Below are positions 8,603 through 19,426 of a stretch of 64,000 nucleotides of DNA, in pieces. Both the position numbers and the translations under genes were made by a program. Below the pieces are notes generated by a model. It did no database searches. It was not told the origin of the DNA and saw only the letters and a list, made by a program, of their open reading frames with translations. Source of the DNA: Deltaproteobacteria bacterium (GTDB taxonomy: Bacteria; Desulfobacterota; Desulfobulbia; Desulfobulbales; Desulfurivibrionaceae); assembly GCA_021802775.1 (NCBI GenBank), contig JAJZRJ010000008.1, positions 1 to 64,000 of the forward strand. The letters run 5' to 3'. Each line of letters starts with the position of its first letter. The first letter of the stretch is position 1.

Positions 8603-8620
8603 GATGGCATTATACCATCA
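8602..8620 (-). promoter_or_regulatory. Palindromic operator with embedded -10 for the activator gene
   Basis: TGATGG-N7-CCATCA is a perfect 6-bp inverted repeat touching the start codon. On the minus strand the spacer contains TATAAT, so the activator promoter sits inside the palindrome. The -35 region is weak (GTTAAA at 17 nt). This fits autoregulation, or a second repressor, with transcription starting at or next to the ATG. Seen directly; the role is inferred. Confidence 0.5.
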
Positions 8621-8683
8621 CTTTATTTAAATTTAACACAAAATGATGATATAAAATCAATACACATGGGGCACTATGGCATA

Positions 8684-9610
8684 TCAAGCGGGCTCCGAAC
8701 GCCTAATCGGTTCTTGCTGGTCACAATGGGTGTAGATCATAGTGGTTTGCACATTGCGGTGACCGAGCAACTCCTGAATGGTACGGATGTCGTAGCCGTT
8801 TTCCAGCAGGTGGGTGGCGAAGCTGTGCCGCAGGGTGTGCACCGAAACCAGTTTGGCAAGCCCGCTTTTGCGCACCGCATTCTTTATCTGCCGTTGCAAG
8901 GTGTCCGGAAACACATGGTGCCGGCGGACCACTTGCGACCGGGGATCAACGGACAGCGACCGGGCCGGGAAGACCCAAAACCAGCCCCATTCCTTGCCCG
9001 CATCAGGGTATTTCCGCTCAAGCGCGCCTGGCAAGGCCACACCGGGAGCGCCATTACCCCGGTCCTTCTCATACAGATGCCGCATGTCCTGCAGATGTCG
9101 CCGCAACTCCTCCACCAGACTCTCCGGCAGCACTGTCCGTCGGTCCTTATCCCCCTTGCCCGCCCGGACGATCAGGCATCCCTGCGCAAAATCCACATCC
9201 TTGACTCGCAGGGCCAGACACTCGTTCAGCCGCAACCCGCATCCATAGATCAGACGGGCCATCAACCGATAGACACCATCAAGCTGTGCCAAAAGGGCGG
9301 TGACTTCCTGGCGGGAAAGCACCACCGGAAGTCGGCGGCTTTGCTTTGCCCGCACAGCCATAGATGAGATATCCAGATCCTGGCCAAGGACATTCCTGAA
9401 GAGGAACAGTAGGGCGTTGAACGCCTGGGACTGGGTTGCCTTGGCAATCCTTTTCTCCACCGCCAGATGGGTGAGGAATGCGACGACCGTGGCGCTGTCC
9501 AGGCCACTGACGGCACGGTCGCCCCGCCAAGCCATGAATTGCCGGAGCCAGCCGAGATAGGTTTTTTCCGTGGCCAGGGAAAGATGCCGCAACCTGACCA
9601 CCTGGCGCAT
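8684..9610 (-). CDS. intI: Integron-type tyrosine recombinase (IntI)
   Basis: 308 residues. Tyrosine recombinase with catalytic residues visible: Arg in [11 protein letters not shown], Lys in [10 protein letters not shown], His-x-x-Arg in [13 protein letters not shown], His in LLGHRN and nucleophile Tyr in MIYTH. The insert [19 protein letters not shown] followed by [12 protein letters not shown] is the extra IntI-specific region that separates integron integrases from XerC/D. The tail after the nucleophile ([13 protein letters not shown]) lacks the usual GVRSPLD-like ending, so the C-terminus is shortened or diverged. The ATG at 9610 has no convincing Shine-Dalgarno sequence and the frame stays open upstream without a standard start. 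It sits at the edge of an island with toxin-antitoxin genes, but no canonical attC repeats follow. Confidence 0.88.
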   Translation of the reverse strand: MRQVVRLRHLSLATEKTYLGWLRQFMAWRGDRAVSGLDSATVVAFLTHLAVEKRIAKATQSQAFNALLFLFRNVLGQDLDISSMAVRAKQSRRLPVVLSRQEVTALLAQLDGVYRLMARLIYGCGLRLNECLALRVKDVDFAQGCLIVRAGKGDKDRRTVLPESLVEELRRHLQDMRHLYEKDRGNGAPGVALPGALERKYPDAGKEWGWFWVFPARSLSVDPRSQVVRRHHVFPDTLQRQIKNAVRKSGLAKLVSVHTLRHSFATHLLENGYDIRTIQELLGHRNVQTTMIYTHCDQQEPIRRSEPA

Positions 9611-9650
9611 TTTTTCTTCGAGGTCATTTAATTCCGTGGTATTTTGGACA

Positions 9651-9678
9651 CCAGACGAGGGGCCCCAGACGAGGGGCC
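9651..9678. repeat. 14-bp perfect tandem duplication
   Basis: CCAGACGAGGGGCC occurs twice head to tail (9651-9664 and 9665-9678), upstream of the integrase start, where an integron attI site would normally lie. It may be replication slippage or a pair of integrase-binding direct repeats. Confidence 0.8.
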
Positions 9679-9689
9679 ATCTGCCTGGT

Positions 9690-10030
9690 GTTGCAAAAAA
9701 AAGGAATAGAGACGCACCGCATCGCCGGCCTGCCTTATCTTATCTGCCACTCCTCATTGGTGGTGGCCAGGGACCGGCTGAAGGCTTCCAGTTCATTCCT
9801 TCCCGCCAACCCGCCAACCGGAGCGGTCTCTTCGCCTCCCCGGAAGGCACGGAAGGCAACGAACCGGGCGGCCCAGATACCATAAAACTTCAACCTGTGT
9901 TCCGGCACAAGGTGACGATCGGATAAGAACTTTATGCTGCGCTGCGCCCTGCGCTGCGCCTCTGCGCTGCGCCTGCGCCTGCGCCCAAAAACGAGAAGAT
10001 CAAGGGAAGACCCGGACAAAAACCGGAAAT
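9690..10030. other. Non-coding stretch behind the integrase
   Basis: No convincing gene is visible here. Possible reading frames have skewed composition and no recognisable domain. Apart from the tandem repeat at 9937-9986 I see only gene-debris-like sequence. Core-site motifs of the form GTTRRRY or RYYYAAC, expected in attC sites, are absent from this part. Confidence 0.5.
9937..9986. repeat. Tandem repeat of CTGCGCTGCGCC
   Basis: Three near-contiguous copies of CTGCGCTGCGCC (9937-9948, 9949-9960, 9962-9973), followed by degenerate TGCGCC units to 9986. The block can fold on itself and is the most repetitive DNA in the island. Confidence 0.8.
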
Positions 10031-10033
10031 CCG

Positions 10034-10039
10034 TATAAT
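10034..10039 (+). promoter_or_regulatory. Possible -10 element (TATAAT)
   Basis: A consensus TATAAT about 50 nt upstream of the short ORF at 10088. No good -35 is seen at 16-18 nt. It is either the promoter of the broken gene or a chance match. Confidence 0.35.
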
Positions 10040-10046
10040 ATCTTAT

Positions 10047-10053
10047 GTTGGGC
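10047..10053 (+). other. GTTGGGC motif resembling an integron core site
   Basis: GTTGGGC matches the GTTRRRY core at integron recombination points and is followed by AAAGTT. No partner RYYYAAC lies within 150 nt upstream, so it is not a complete attC. It could be a simple secondary site, a degenerate attI edge, or chance. Confidence 0.3.
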
Positions 10054-10087
10054 AAAGTTCTAAACCACGCATTTGGAGGATTACACG

Positions 10088-10159
10088 ATGAAAAAAATCA
10101 TGCTTACTTTAGGGAGTCAGATGAGTCAGATGGGGTCAGGCCTCCAAGTTGCCAAGTAG
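10088..10159 (+). pseudogene. 5' fragment of a broken gene (23 codons)
   Basis: An ATG with a strong Shine-Dalgarno sequence (GGAGG, 8 nt away) opens MKKIMLTLG, then runs into a 9-nt direct repeat (AGTCAGATG twice) and GGGGTCAGGCCT, and stops at 10157-10159. The good translation start feeding into repeat-like sequence looks like a gene cut by an insertion or deletion. From memory, GGGGTCAGGCCT-like sequence occurs near REP-associated transposase genes; I could not verify this. Confidence 0.4.
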
Positions 10160-10274
10160 AAAGACGGAAAATCTGAATGACGCCGCCCCTGCTACAGTAG
10201 ACCACGACAAAATGAGTACCGAAGACAACCAATTCCCATGTGCCGCCGAGCCCCTCCGGGTCGCCTGCAATTTC

Positions 10275-10352
10275 TGCTTCGTGATTTGCCCTGGCGGCGA
10301 CAAAGCGACGCAGCGCAAGGACATCAAAACCGTGCTGGAAATCGGGCGGTAA
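10275..10352 (+). pseudogene. Remnant of a RelE/HigB-type toxin (C-terminal end only)
   Basis: The frame ending at 10352 finishes FVICPGGDKATQRKDIKTV. This matches the conserved C-terminus of HigB/RelE-like addiction-module killer proteins (LLCGGDKxxQxxDI). The rest of the toxin, including its catalytic core, is absent, and the sequence upstream in the same frame is unrelated. It lies 15 nt ahead of an intact antitoxin-like gene, the usual toxin-antitoxin order of this family. Confidence 0.7.
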
Positions 10353-10367
10353 CTCTAGGAGACCACC

Positions 10368-10664
10368 ATGGGCACCATCAAACTACGCAAATGGGAGAGC
10401 GCCGAACACCTCAAGACCGAGGAGGATATGGCGCTCTATCTGGAGGCCTGTCTAGAGGAGGCCGGGGATGATGCGGCGTTTATCGCCAAGGCCCTGGGCA
10501 ACATTGCCCGTGCCAAGGGCATGACCCAGTTGGCGCGCAAAACCGGGCTGGGCCGCGAGAGTCTTTACAAGGCCCTCTCCGGCGAAGGAAATCCGAGTTT
10601 CGCCACCATTCTCAAGGTGGTGTCGGCGCTCGGCCTCAAGCTGCACGCCGAAGCCAATCCATAA
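10368..10664 (+). CDS. Antitoxin of an addiction module (HigA-like HTH), toxin partner truncated
   Basis: 98 residues. The front segment (SAEHLKTEEDMALYLEACLEEA) plus a helix-turn-helix (GMTQLARKTGLGRESLYKAL) and the tail (GNPSFATILKVVSALGLKL) are typical of the antidote protein paired with short RelE/HigB killer proteins. The ATG follows a Shine-Dalgarno sequence (AGGAG, 6 nt away). Normally it neutralises the toxin and represses the operon. Here only the toxin's last 25 codons or so survive upstream, so this is an orphan that may act as a plain repressor or protect against related toxins. Confidence 0.85.
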   Translation: MGTIKLRKWESAEHLKTEEDMALYLEACLEEAGDDAAFIAKALGNIARAKGMTQLARKTGLGRESLYKALSGEGNPSFATILKVVSALGLKLHAEANP

Positions 10665-10681
10665 TTGATCCAGACGCCCAT

Positions 10682-10924
10682 TCAACCCTTGCCCCAGGCA
10701 TTGAGAATCACCAGTGCCTCGGCATGGCTCTTGACCTCGCCCCGCTCCGCCGCGGCCATGCCCTCCTTGATCGCCGTCACCTGCACCTCCTGAAAATCGA
10801 CAAACGCCTCAATCGCCTGGGCCGCCAGGTCGGATTTGGAACGGTGGGTTTCGTTGGTCAGCGCTCCCAGGCGTTGCGCCACTTCCGCATGGATACGGGC
10901 AGAAATCAATGTGGTTCCACTCAT
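10682..10924 (-). CDS. Orphan ribbon-helix-helix (CopG-like) antitoxin-type protein
   Basis: 80 residues, start at 10924. The N-terminus TTLISARIHAEVAQRLGAL followed by THRSKSDLAAQAIEAFVD is a ribbon-helix-helix DNA-binding unit with a short helical tail, as in ParD/CopG antitoxins. A ParE/RelE toxin would be expected directly downstream (lower coordinates), but that space is taken by the convergent antitoxin gene ending at 10664. The Shine-Dalgarno sequence is weak. It diverges from hicA, sharing a 110-nt intergenic region. It is either an antitoxin without toxin or a small regulator. Confidence 0.75.
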   Translation of the reverse strand: MSGTTLISARIHAEVAQRLGALTNETHRSKSDLAAQAIEAFVDFQEVQVTAIKEGMAAAERGEVKSHAEALVILNAWGKG

Positions 10925-11005
10925 ACATTCACTATCATTAAATTGTTTGTAATCCACTTCTGATGATACGGCACGACAACAAAAACACAAGATTAGGCTT
11001 GGCAA

Positions 11006-11026
11006 TAGTATCTCAATGTGATACTA
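11006..11026. promoter_or_regulatory. Operator palindrome upstream of hicA
   Basis: TAGTATC-N7-GATACTA is a perfect 7-bp inverted repeat 7 nt before the GTG start of hicA. A -35-like TTGGCA (10999-11004) lies at its edge, so the palindrome overlaps the promoter. This is where a HicB ribbon-helix-helix repressor would be expected to bind. The role is inferred from position and symmetry. Confidence 0.65.
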
Positions 11027-11033
11027 AATAATT

Positions 11034-11288
11034 GTGAACAGTAAACACCGCAAGACCCTTGAGGCCATCTTTGCCGACCCCGTTCGGACCAACATCCCGT
11101 GGAACGACATCGAGGCACTGCTTGTGGCCCTGGGGGCAGAGCGTTATGAAGGAAGCGGTTCACGGATTCGTTTTCTGCTGAGCGGGGTCAGGGCCACATT
11201 TCACCGTCCGCATCCCCAGAAGGAAACAGACCGGGGCGCAGTGGTTTCGGTTCGACGCTTCATCGAGGCAGGAGGGAAAAGACCATGA
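11034..11288 (+). CDS. hicA: HicA-type mRNA interferase toxin
   Basis: 84 residues, GTG start. HicA toxins have a dsRBD-like fold and cleave mRNA using one catalytic His. The sequence shows the family pattern: WNDIEALLVALGAE, then the EGSGSRIRF strand, then GVRATFHRPHPQKE carrying the His and a C-terminal VVSVRRFIEAGG. There is no Shine-Dalgarno sequence, and the operator/promoter lies just before the GTG, so the transcript may be nearly leaderless. It overlaps hicB by 4 nt (ATGA). Length and motifs look intact. Confidence 0.88.
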   Translation: MNSKHRKTLEAIFADPVRTNIPWNDIEALLVALGAERYEGSGSRIRFLLSGVRATFHRPHPQKETDRGAVVSVRRFIEAGGKRP

Positions 11289-11614
11289 TGGAATACAAAG
11301 GATACATAGGCAAGGTGGAGTTCGACGACGAGGCCGGGATTTTTCACGGCGACGTCATCAACACCCGCGATGTCATCACCTTTCAGGGCACCTCGGTTGA
11401 GGAGGTACGGCAGGCGTTTCACGACTCGGTGGACGACTATCTGGATTTTTGCGCCCAGTTGAACCAGGCGCCGGAAAAACCCTTTACCGGAAAATTCGTG
11501 CTGCGCCTTTCCCCGGACCTGCACCGCAGGCTTTACATCGCCGCCAAGGCCGCAGGCAAGAGCCTCAACGCCTGGATTACCGAGCGCCTGGACGAAACCG
11601 CCCACGCCCATTAA
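11285..11614 (+). CDS. hicB: HicB-type antitoxin with C-terminal RHH domain
   Basis: 109 residues. The N-terminal HicB-like partial RNase H fold (YKGYIGKVEFDDEAGIFHG, then VITFQGTSVEEVRQAFHDS) binds HicA. The C-terminal ribbon-helix-helix (FVLRLSPDLHRRLYIAAKA, SLNAWITERLDE) binds DNA. It is translationally coupled to hicA through ATGA. It neutralises HicA and probably represses the pair at the palindrome at 11006-11026. The pair is the only complete toxin-antitoxin module in the island. Confidence 0.92.
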   Translation: MMEYKGYIGKVEFDDEAGIFHGDVINTRDVITFQGTSVEEVRQAFHDSVDDYLDFCAQLNQAPEKPFTGKFVLRLSPDLHRRLYIAAKAAGKSLNAWITERLDETAHAH

Positions 11615-11637
11615 TCGCGCCCAAACCGTACAACAAA

Positions 11638-11670
11638 AAGGCCGGGTCAGCATTGCTGCTGCCCGGCCTT
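11638..11670. terminator. Bidirectional hairpin between hicB and the oxidoreductase gene
   Basis: A 9-bp stem AAGGCCGGG / CCCGGCCTT with an internally paired 15-nt loop. On the minus strand it is followed by TTTTTGTTG, a clear terminator for the gene ending at 11696. It also lies just after hicB on the plus strand. Confidence 0.8.
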
Positions 11671-11695
11671 GCTTATTCGGCAATCGTGAAACGAG

Positions 11696-13102
11696 TTACT
11701 CGGGTTTGGCCTTTTCCCGGCCGGCCTTGAGGTCGGTGCCTGCGAGGAAGCGGTGGATCGACTCTGCCGCCTCCTTGGCCTGGAAGACCGCCTTGGCCAC
11801 GGTCTGGGGGCCGAGTACCGCGTCGCCCGCGGCAAAGACCCACTCCACCGAGGTCTGCATGGTCACCTCGTCCACCACGTAGGTGCCCCAGCGGGTCATG
11901 GTGAAATCGAGGCCCGAACCGGCATTCGGGTCCACATCCTGGCTGATGGCCGGGATAATGGCATCCGCCTCGATCATGAAGTTGGAGCCCTCGATCACCA
12001 CCGGCCGGCAGCGGCCCGAGGCATCGCATTCGCCAAGCTGCATCCGCACGCATTCGATCTTGGTCAGCCGGCCGTTCTCGCCGTGGATCTTCACCGGCGC
12101 GGCGAGCATCTCGATGCGCACCCCTTCCTCTTCCAGGTGATGGACCTCCGCCTTGGCTGCCGGCATCTCCGCCTTGCTGCGGCGGTAAAGGATGAAGACC
12201 TGATCCGAACCGGTGCGCAGCGCGGTGCGGGCGCAGTCGATGGCCACGTTGCCGCCGCCCACCACCACCACATTGCGGCCCAGGTTCAGATTCTCGCCGA
12301 TATTGACCCGGCGCAGGTAATCGACGCCGTGGAGCACGCCGGCCAGCTCCTCGCCCTCGACCCCGAGTTTGCGGCTGGCGTGCGCCCCTGGCCCCAGAAA
12401 GACCGCGCCAAAGCCCTCGTTCCGCAAATCCTGCAAGGTCTTATCCTTGCCGATGGTAACGCCGTTGACCACCGTGACCCCGCAGCTCCGCAGGGCCTCG
12501 AACTCCGCCGCAATGACCGGCCGCGGCAGGCGGTAGGCGGGAATGCCTACGGCCAGCATGCCGCCGGAGACCGGCAGGCGCTCGAAGATGGTACAGGAAT
12601 AGCCCAGGTGAGCAAGATAATAGGCCACCGACATGCCGGCCGGACCGGAGCCGACAATGGCCACCTTCTTGTCCTTGGGCGGGGCGCAGGGCTTGAGCAG
12701 ACTCTTGCGGTTGGCTACCATCCAATCGACGATGTAGCGCTCCAGCATGCCGATGGCCACGGCCTCGCCCTTCTTGCCCCGGATGCAATGGCCCTCGCAC
12801 TGGAACTCATGCGGGCAGACGCGGGAGCAGATGGCAGGCAGCGAGTTGGTCTCGCGGTCGAGCCAGTAGGCCTCCTCGATCCTGCCTTCCCGCAGCAGCC
12901 GGATAAAACCGGGGATATCGTTGTGAATGGGGCAGCCCTCGCGGCATGCCGGTTTCTTGCACTGCAGGCAGCGCTCCGCCTCCAGCTTCGCCGTGGCACC
13001 ATCGTAGCCCGCCACCACCTCGTTGAAATTGGTCACCCGCTCGCTCGCCGCCAGCTCCTTCGGCTGCTGCCGGGGAATCGCCATCCGCTCCTTCGTCTCC
13101 AT
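11696..13102 (-). CDS. Glutamate synthase small-subunit-like NAD(P)H oxidoreductase (GltD/NfnB family)
   Basis: 468 residues. The ATG at 13102 is 7 nt from GGAGG. An N-terminal domain carries two [4Fe-4S] cysteine clusters (CLQCKKPACREGCP and CSRVCPHEFQCEGHC), followed by two nucleotide-binding folds: FAD site VAIVGSGPAGMSVAYYLA and NAD(P)H site VVVVGGGNVAIDCARTA. The family transfers electrons from NADPH through FAD and Fe-S. Two roles share it: the small or homotetrameric subunit of glutamate synthase, and the large subunit of the electron-bifurcating transhydrogenase Nfn. Nfn normally has its small subunit next door and none is seen. The glutamate synthase large subunit is also absent, so the specific reaction is unresolved. 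Confidence 0.85.
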   Translation of the reverse strand: METKERMAIPRQQPKELAASERVTNFNEVVAGYDGATAKLEAERCLQCKKPACREGCPIHNDIPGFIRLLREGRIEEAYWLDRETNSLPAICSRVCPHEFQCEGHCIRGKKGEAVAIGMLERYIVDWMVANRKSLLKPCAPPKDKKVAIVGSGPAGMSVAYYLAHLGYSCTIFERLPVSGGMLAVGIPAYRLPRPVIAAEFEALRSCGVTVVNGVTIGKDKTLQDLRNEGFGAVFLGPGAHASRKLGVEGEELAGVLHGVDYLRRVNIGENLNLGRNVVVVGGGNVAIDCARTALRTGSDQVFILYRRSKAEMPAAKAEVHHLEEEGVRIEMLAAPVKIHGENGRLTKIECVRMQLGECDASGRCRPVVIEGSNFMIEADAIIPAISQDVDPNAGSGLDFTMTRWGTYVVDEVTMQTSVEWVFAAGDAVLGPQTVAKAVFQAKEAAESIHRFLAGTDLKAGREKAKPE

Positions 13103-13138
13103 CACTTCTCCTCCAGTTCCAGATACACAGTTCGTATA

Positions 13139-13156
13139 CCTGCCCTAGCCGGCAGG
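13139..13156. promoter_or_regulatory. Inverted repeat upstream of the oxidoreductase gene
   Basis: CCTGCC-N6-GGCAGG, a perfect 6-bp inverted repeat about 37 nt upstream of the ATG at 13102, in the leader or promoter of the minus-strand gene. It may be a regulator site or a leader hairpin. No function can be read from it. Confidence 0.4.
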
Positions 13157-13347
13157 GTAGGCAACATTAATCTAAATTGCGCCATATTTCATGCGGATTT
13201 TGTCCGCCCGTCCGACCCCCTGAAATGCGCCAAGGCCGCAGTTTCCTAACGGAAAAGAGCTTGACAAACGCGCATCAATCATCCACTTTAAGGGGTAACT
13301 CCGCGAGTTGCTTGCGGAATCGACGACGAAATCACTACAGGACCATC

Positions 13348-13821
13348 ATGAAAGCGGAATTCATCAATCCCTTCCTGCACGCCACCAGGAATGTGCTCGA
13401 AACCATGGCCCAGACCAAGGTGACGCCGCAGAAGCCCCACCTCAAAGAGGGTAACACCTCCTACGGCGAGGTGACCGGCATCATCGGCATGACCTCCGAG
13501 GCGATCACCGGCTGCATGATCGTCAGCTTCTCGGAAAAATGTATCCTGAGGATCGTGGCCAACATGCTCATGGAAGAGCCTCGCGCCAAGGTCGACGACG
13601 AGGTGGTGGACGCGGTGGGCGAGATCACCAACATGATCTGCGGCGGCGCCAAGGCGGACCTCGCCAAGATCGACCACAAGTTCGACCTCGCCACCCCGAC
13701 CATGGTGGTCGGCAAGGGGGTGGAGATTTCCTACTATTCCATCGCGCCGACCATTGTCATCCCGTTTGACACCGCGGACGGCGGCTTTGTGGTGGAGGCC
13801 AATCTCGGCGAGAAGAAATAA
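13348..13821 (+). CDS. cheX: CheX-family chemotaxis protein
   Basis: 157 residues. CheX proteins dephosphorylate CheY-P to reset chemotaxis signalling, often as dimers. The family pattern is clear: KAEFINPFLHATRNVLETM at the start, YGEVTGIIGMTS, and the catalytic Glu-x-x-Asn helix in DAVGEITNMICGGAKADL (about residues 92-95). The ATG at 13348 follows AGGA. A perfect TTGACA lies at 13261-13266, but no good -10 follows at 17 nt. No other chemotaxis gene is next to it, so it is a free-standing module. Confidence 0.88.
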   Translation: MKAEFINPFLHATRNVLETMAQTKVTPQKPHLKEGNTSYGEVTGIIGMTSEAITGCMIVSFSEKCILRIVANMLMEEPRAKVDDEVVDAVGEITNMICGGAKADLAKIDHKFDLATPTMVVGKGVEISYYSIAPTIVIPFDTADGGFVVEANLGEKK

Positions 13822-13863
13822 CCCGGCCTCACCCTTGGCCGGGTTATTCCCACGCCCGGCAAT

Positions 13864-13896
13864 AAAAAAGCCGCACTCGAAAGTGCGGCTTTTTTT
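13864..13896. terminator. Bidirectional terminator between cheX and atpC
   Basis: The stem AAAAAAGCCGCACT / AGTGCGGCTTTTTT with a CGAA tetraloop is flanked by A and T tracts on both sides. It can therefore end both the cheX message (plus) and the ATP synthase message (minus). Confidence 0.9.
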
Positions 13897-13930
13897 ATTG
13901 TGCTACCCTTGGTACCCTAAGCGGGAACGC

Positions 13931-14353
13931 TCATTTGGGCTTGCGGCGCTCCGCCACCCTGAGGCGGCTCAAGGCGCGCTGCATGGCCGCCTCGGCCCGG
14001 GTGCGGTCGATCTTCTCGCGCTGGGTCATCGCCTCGGCCAGGCGCTTCTCCGCCCGCTCCTTGGCGCGCAGGGCGCGATCGACATCGATCTCCGCGCCGC
14101 GCTCGGCCGATTCCACCAGAAAGGTCACCTTGTTGTTGGAAACCTCGCAAAACCCGCCGCTGACCATCAGGTCTTCGACCTGCGCGTCCTTCTTGTAGTT
14201 CAGGACGCCGATCTTGATGGTGCTCAAAAACGGGGCATGGTTCGCCAGGATGCCGAACTCACCGGCATAGCCCGGTGCGGTGACGAGATCAACCGCCTCG
14301 CTCACCACCGCCCCCTTGGGGGTCACTACTTCAAGTTGCAGTTTTTCAGCCAT
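13931..14353 (-). CDS. atpC: ATP synthase F1 epsilon subunit
   Basis: 140 residues; last gene of the ATP synthase operon. Epsilon sits on the central stalk and can inhibit ATP hydrolysis. The N-terminal beta sandwich is evident ([39 protein letters not shown]), followed by the C-terminal helical hairpin ([16 protein letters not shown]) that makes the inhibitory arm. It lies 53 nt after atpD. Confidence 0.95.
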   Translation of the reverse strand: MAEKLQLEVVTPKGAVVSEAVDLVTAPGYAGEFGILANHAPFLSTIKIGVLNYKKDAQVEDLMVSGGFCEVSNNKVTFLVESAERGAEIDVDRALRAKERAEKRLAEAMTQREKIDRTRAEAAMQRALSRLRVAERRKPK

Positions 14354-14406
14354 TCTTCAACCTCGCGTGCACGCTCGCGTGGAGCGCGTCTGTGCTCAGG
14401 AAGCCG

Positions 14407-16747
<2,341 letters not shown>

Positions 16748-16759
16748 AAGACCCCCTTG

Positions 16760-18283
<1,524 letters not shown>

Positions 18284-18285
18284 CG

Positions 18286-18831
18286 TTATTCACTCCCCTT
18301 GATGGATTCTTTTAAACCGGTGAGCTGCGACTTGATGCTGCCGTCGAGCACCAGATCACCCACTTTGGCCATCATGCCGCCGATGATCGACGGATCGACC
18401 GCCGTCGTGAGCACGACCTGCTTGCCGGTAATTTTCTCTAAGGTTGCCTTGACCTTGGCGCTCAGGTCGCCGGCCAATTCCGTTGCCGAAATCACCGTGC
18501 CCCGCACCACGTTATTATCCGCATCCACCAGCGCCTGATAGCCTTCGGCCAGCTCCGGCAGAATATTCGCCCGTTTTTTCTGAACCAGCAGTTGAAAAAA
18601 ATTGGCCATGACCGGGGAAGCGCCCATGCTCTTCACCAGATGCTCCATGACCTTGGCCCGCGCCTCCACCGGATAGACCGGATTGGTCAGGGCATCCTGC
18701 ACTTCGGGCATGCTGGCGAAGAGATTCGCCATGCTGTTCAATGCCGCGCCATACTGTTCGTGGGCGCCGTCCTCCTTGCCAACCGCGAAGAGCGCCTTGG
18801 CATATCGTTTTGCCAACACCGTGCTTTTCAC
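18286..18831 (-). CDS. atpH: ATP synthase delta subunit
   Basis: 181 residues. Delta joins the top of the alpha/beta ring to the peripheral stalk. The N-terminal six-helix domain ([18 protein letters not shown]) and the C-terminal strand region ([20 protein letters not shown]) match the family. Its start overlaps the end of atpF by 4 nt, suggesting translational coupling. Confidence 0.95.
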   Translation of the reverse strand: MKSTVLAKRYAKALFAVGKEDGAHEQYGAALNSMANLFASMPEVQDALTNPVYPVEARAKVMEHLVKSMGASPVMANFFQLLVQKKRANILPELAEGYQALVDADNNVVRGTVISATELAGDLSAKVKATLEKITGKQVVLTTAVDPSIIGGMMAKVGDLVLDGSIKSQLTGLKESIKGSE

Positions 18832-19424
18832 TGGATACCTCCCACCCTATCGAGGTAGCTCGCGACCATGGCCTGCTGGTCCGCCGGCCGCAGATTCTTC
18901 TTGATCAGCTCCTCGGCCACCAGCGCCGCCTGTTCGGCGATCTCCGCCTTGAGCTTGCTTTTGGCCACCGCCAATTCGTGAGTCACTGCCATTTCCGCCT
19001 GGCGCTTCATGTCGCCGGCGGCCCGCTCCGCATCGGCCAGGATCTTCTCCCTTTCCGCCTCGCCCTGCCTTACCGCCTCGGCCAGGATGTTCTTCGCCTC
19101 GGCATCGAGGCCGGCGAGCTTGGCTTCGCACTCCCTGTACACCCTCTCGGCTTCGGCTTTCTTGGCCTCAAGCTCTTCGAGCTGGGCGCGGATCGACTCG
19201 CGGCGGGCGCCCAAGGCATTGGCCAGGGGTTTACGCAGAAAATAGACCAGCAGGATGACCAGAGCGGCAAAGTTCAACACCCGGTAGAGCAGATCCCACC
19301 ACTTTGCGGCAGGAATCCCGCCGCCATTCGCCTCGCCGCCGGAGGCATACAGGGTGGCAGCCGTCACCAGCATGCTCACCGCGGCCAAGGCGGCAACACC
19401 ATACTTCATTCTCGGTTGCTTCAT
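18828..19424 (-). CDS. atpF: ATP synthase Fo b subunit
   Basis: 198 residues. An N-terminal signal-like or extra hydrophobic segment (GVAALAAVSMLVTAATLYAS) comes before the usual membrane helix (VLNFAALVILLVYFLRK). A long charged coiled coil follows (LEELEAKKAEAERVYRE; AVRQGEAEREKILADAERAA), forming the peripheral stalk with b'. The extra N-terminal segment makes it longer than the typical 160-residue b subunit. Confidence 0.93.
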   Translation of the reverse strand: MKQPRMKYGVAALAAVSMLVTAATLYASGGEANGGGIPAAKWWDLLYRVLNFAALVILLVYFLRKPLANALGARRESIRAQLEELEAKKAEAERVYRECEAKLAGLDAEAKNILAEAVRQGEAEREKILADAERAAGDMKRQAEMAVTHELAVAKSKLKAEIAEQAALVAEELIKKNLRPADQQAMVASYLDRVGGIQ

Positions 19425-19426
19425 GA

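Noticed and set aside
9735-10055. 106-residue minus-strand frame in the island
   Set aside because: Runs through the tandem-repeat block, lacks a ribosome site and has no domain; probably spurious.
10680-10686. ATTCAAC as an attC arm
   Set aside because: It matches RYYYAAC but overlaps the end of the ribbon-helix-helix gene and has no GTTRRRY partner at a sensible distance.
11457-11463. GTTGAAC as an integron core site
   Set aside because: Inside the hicB coding sequence with no paired arm; chance match.
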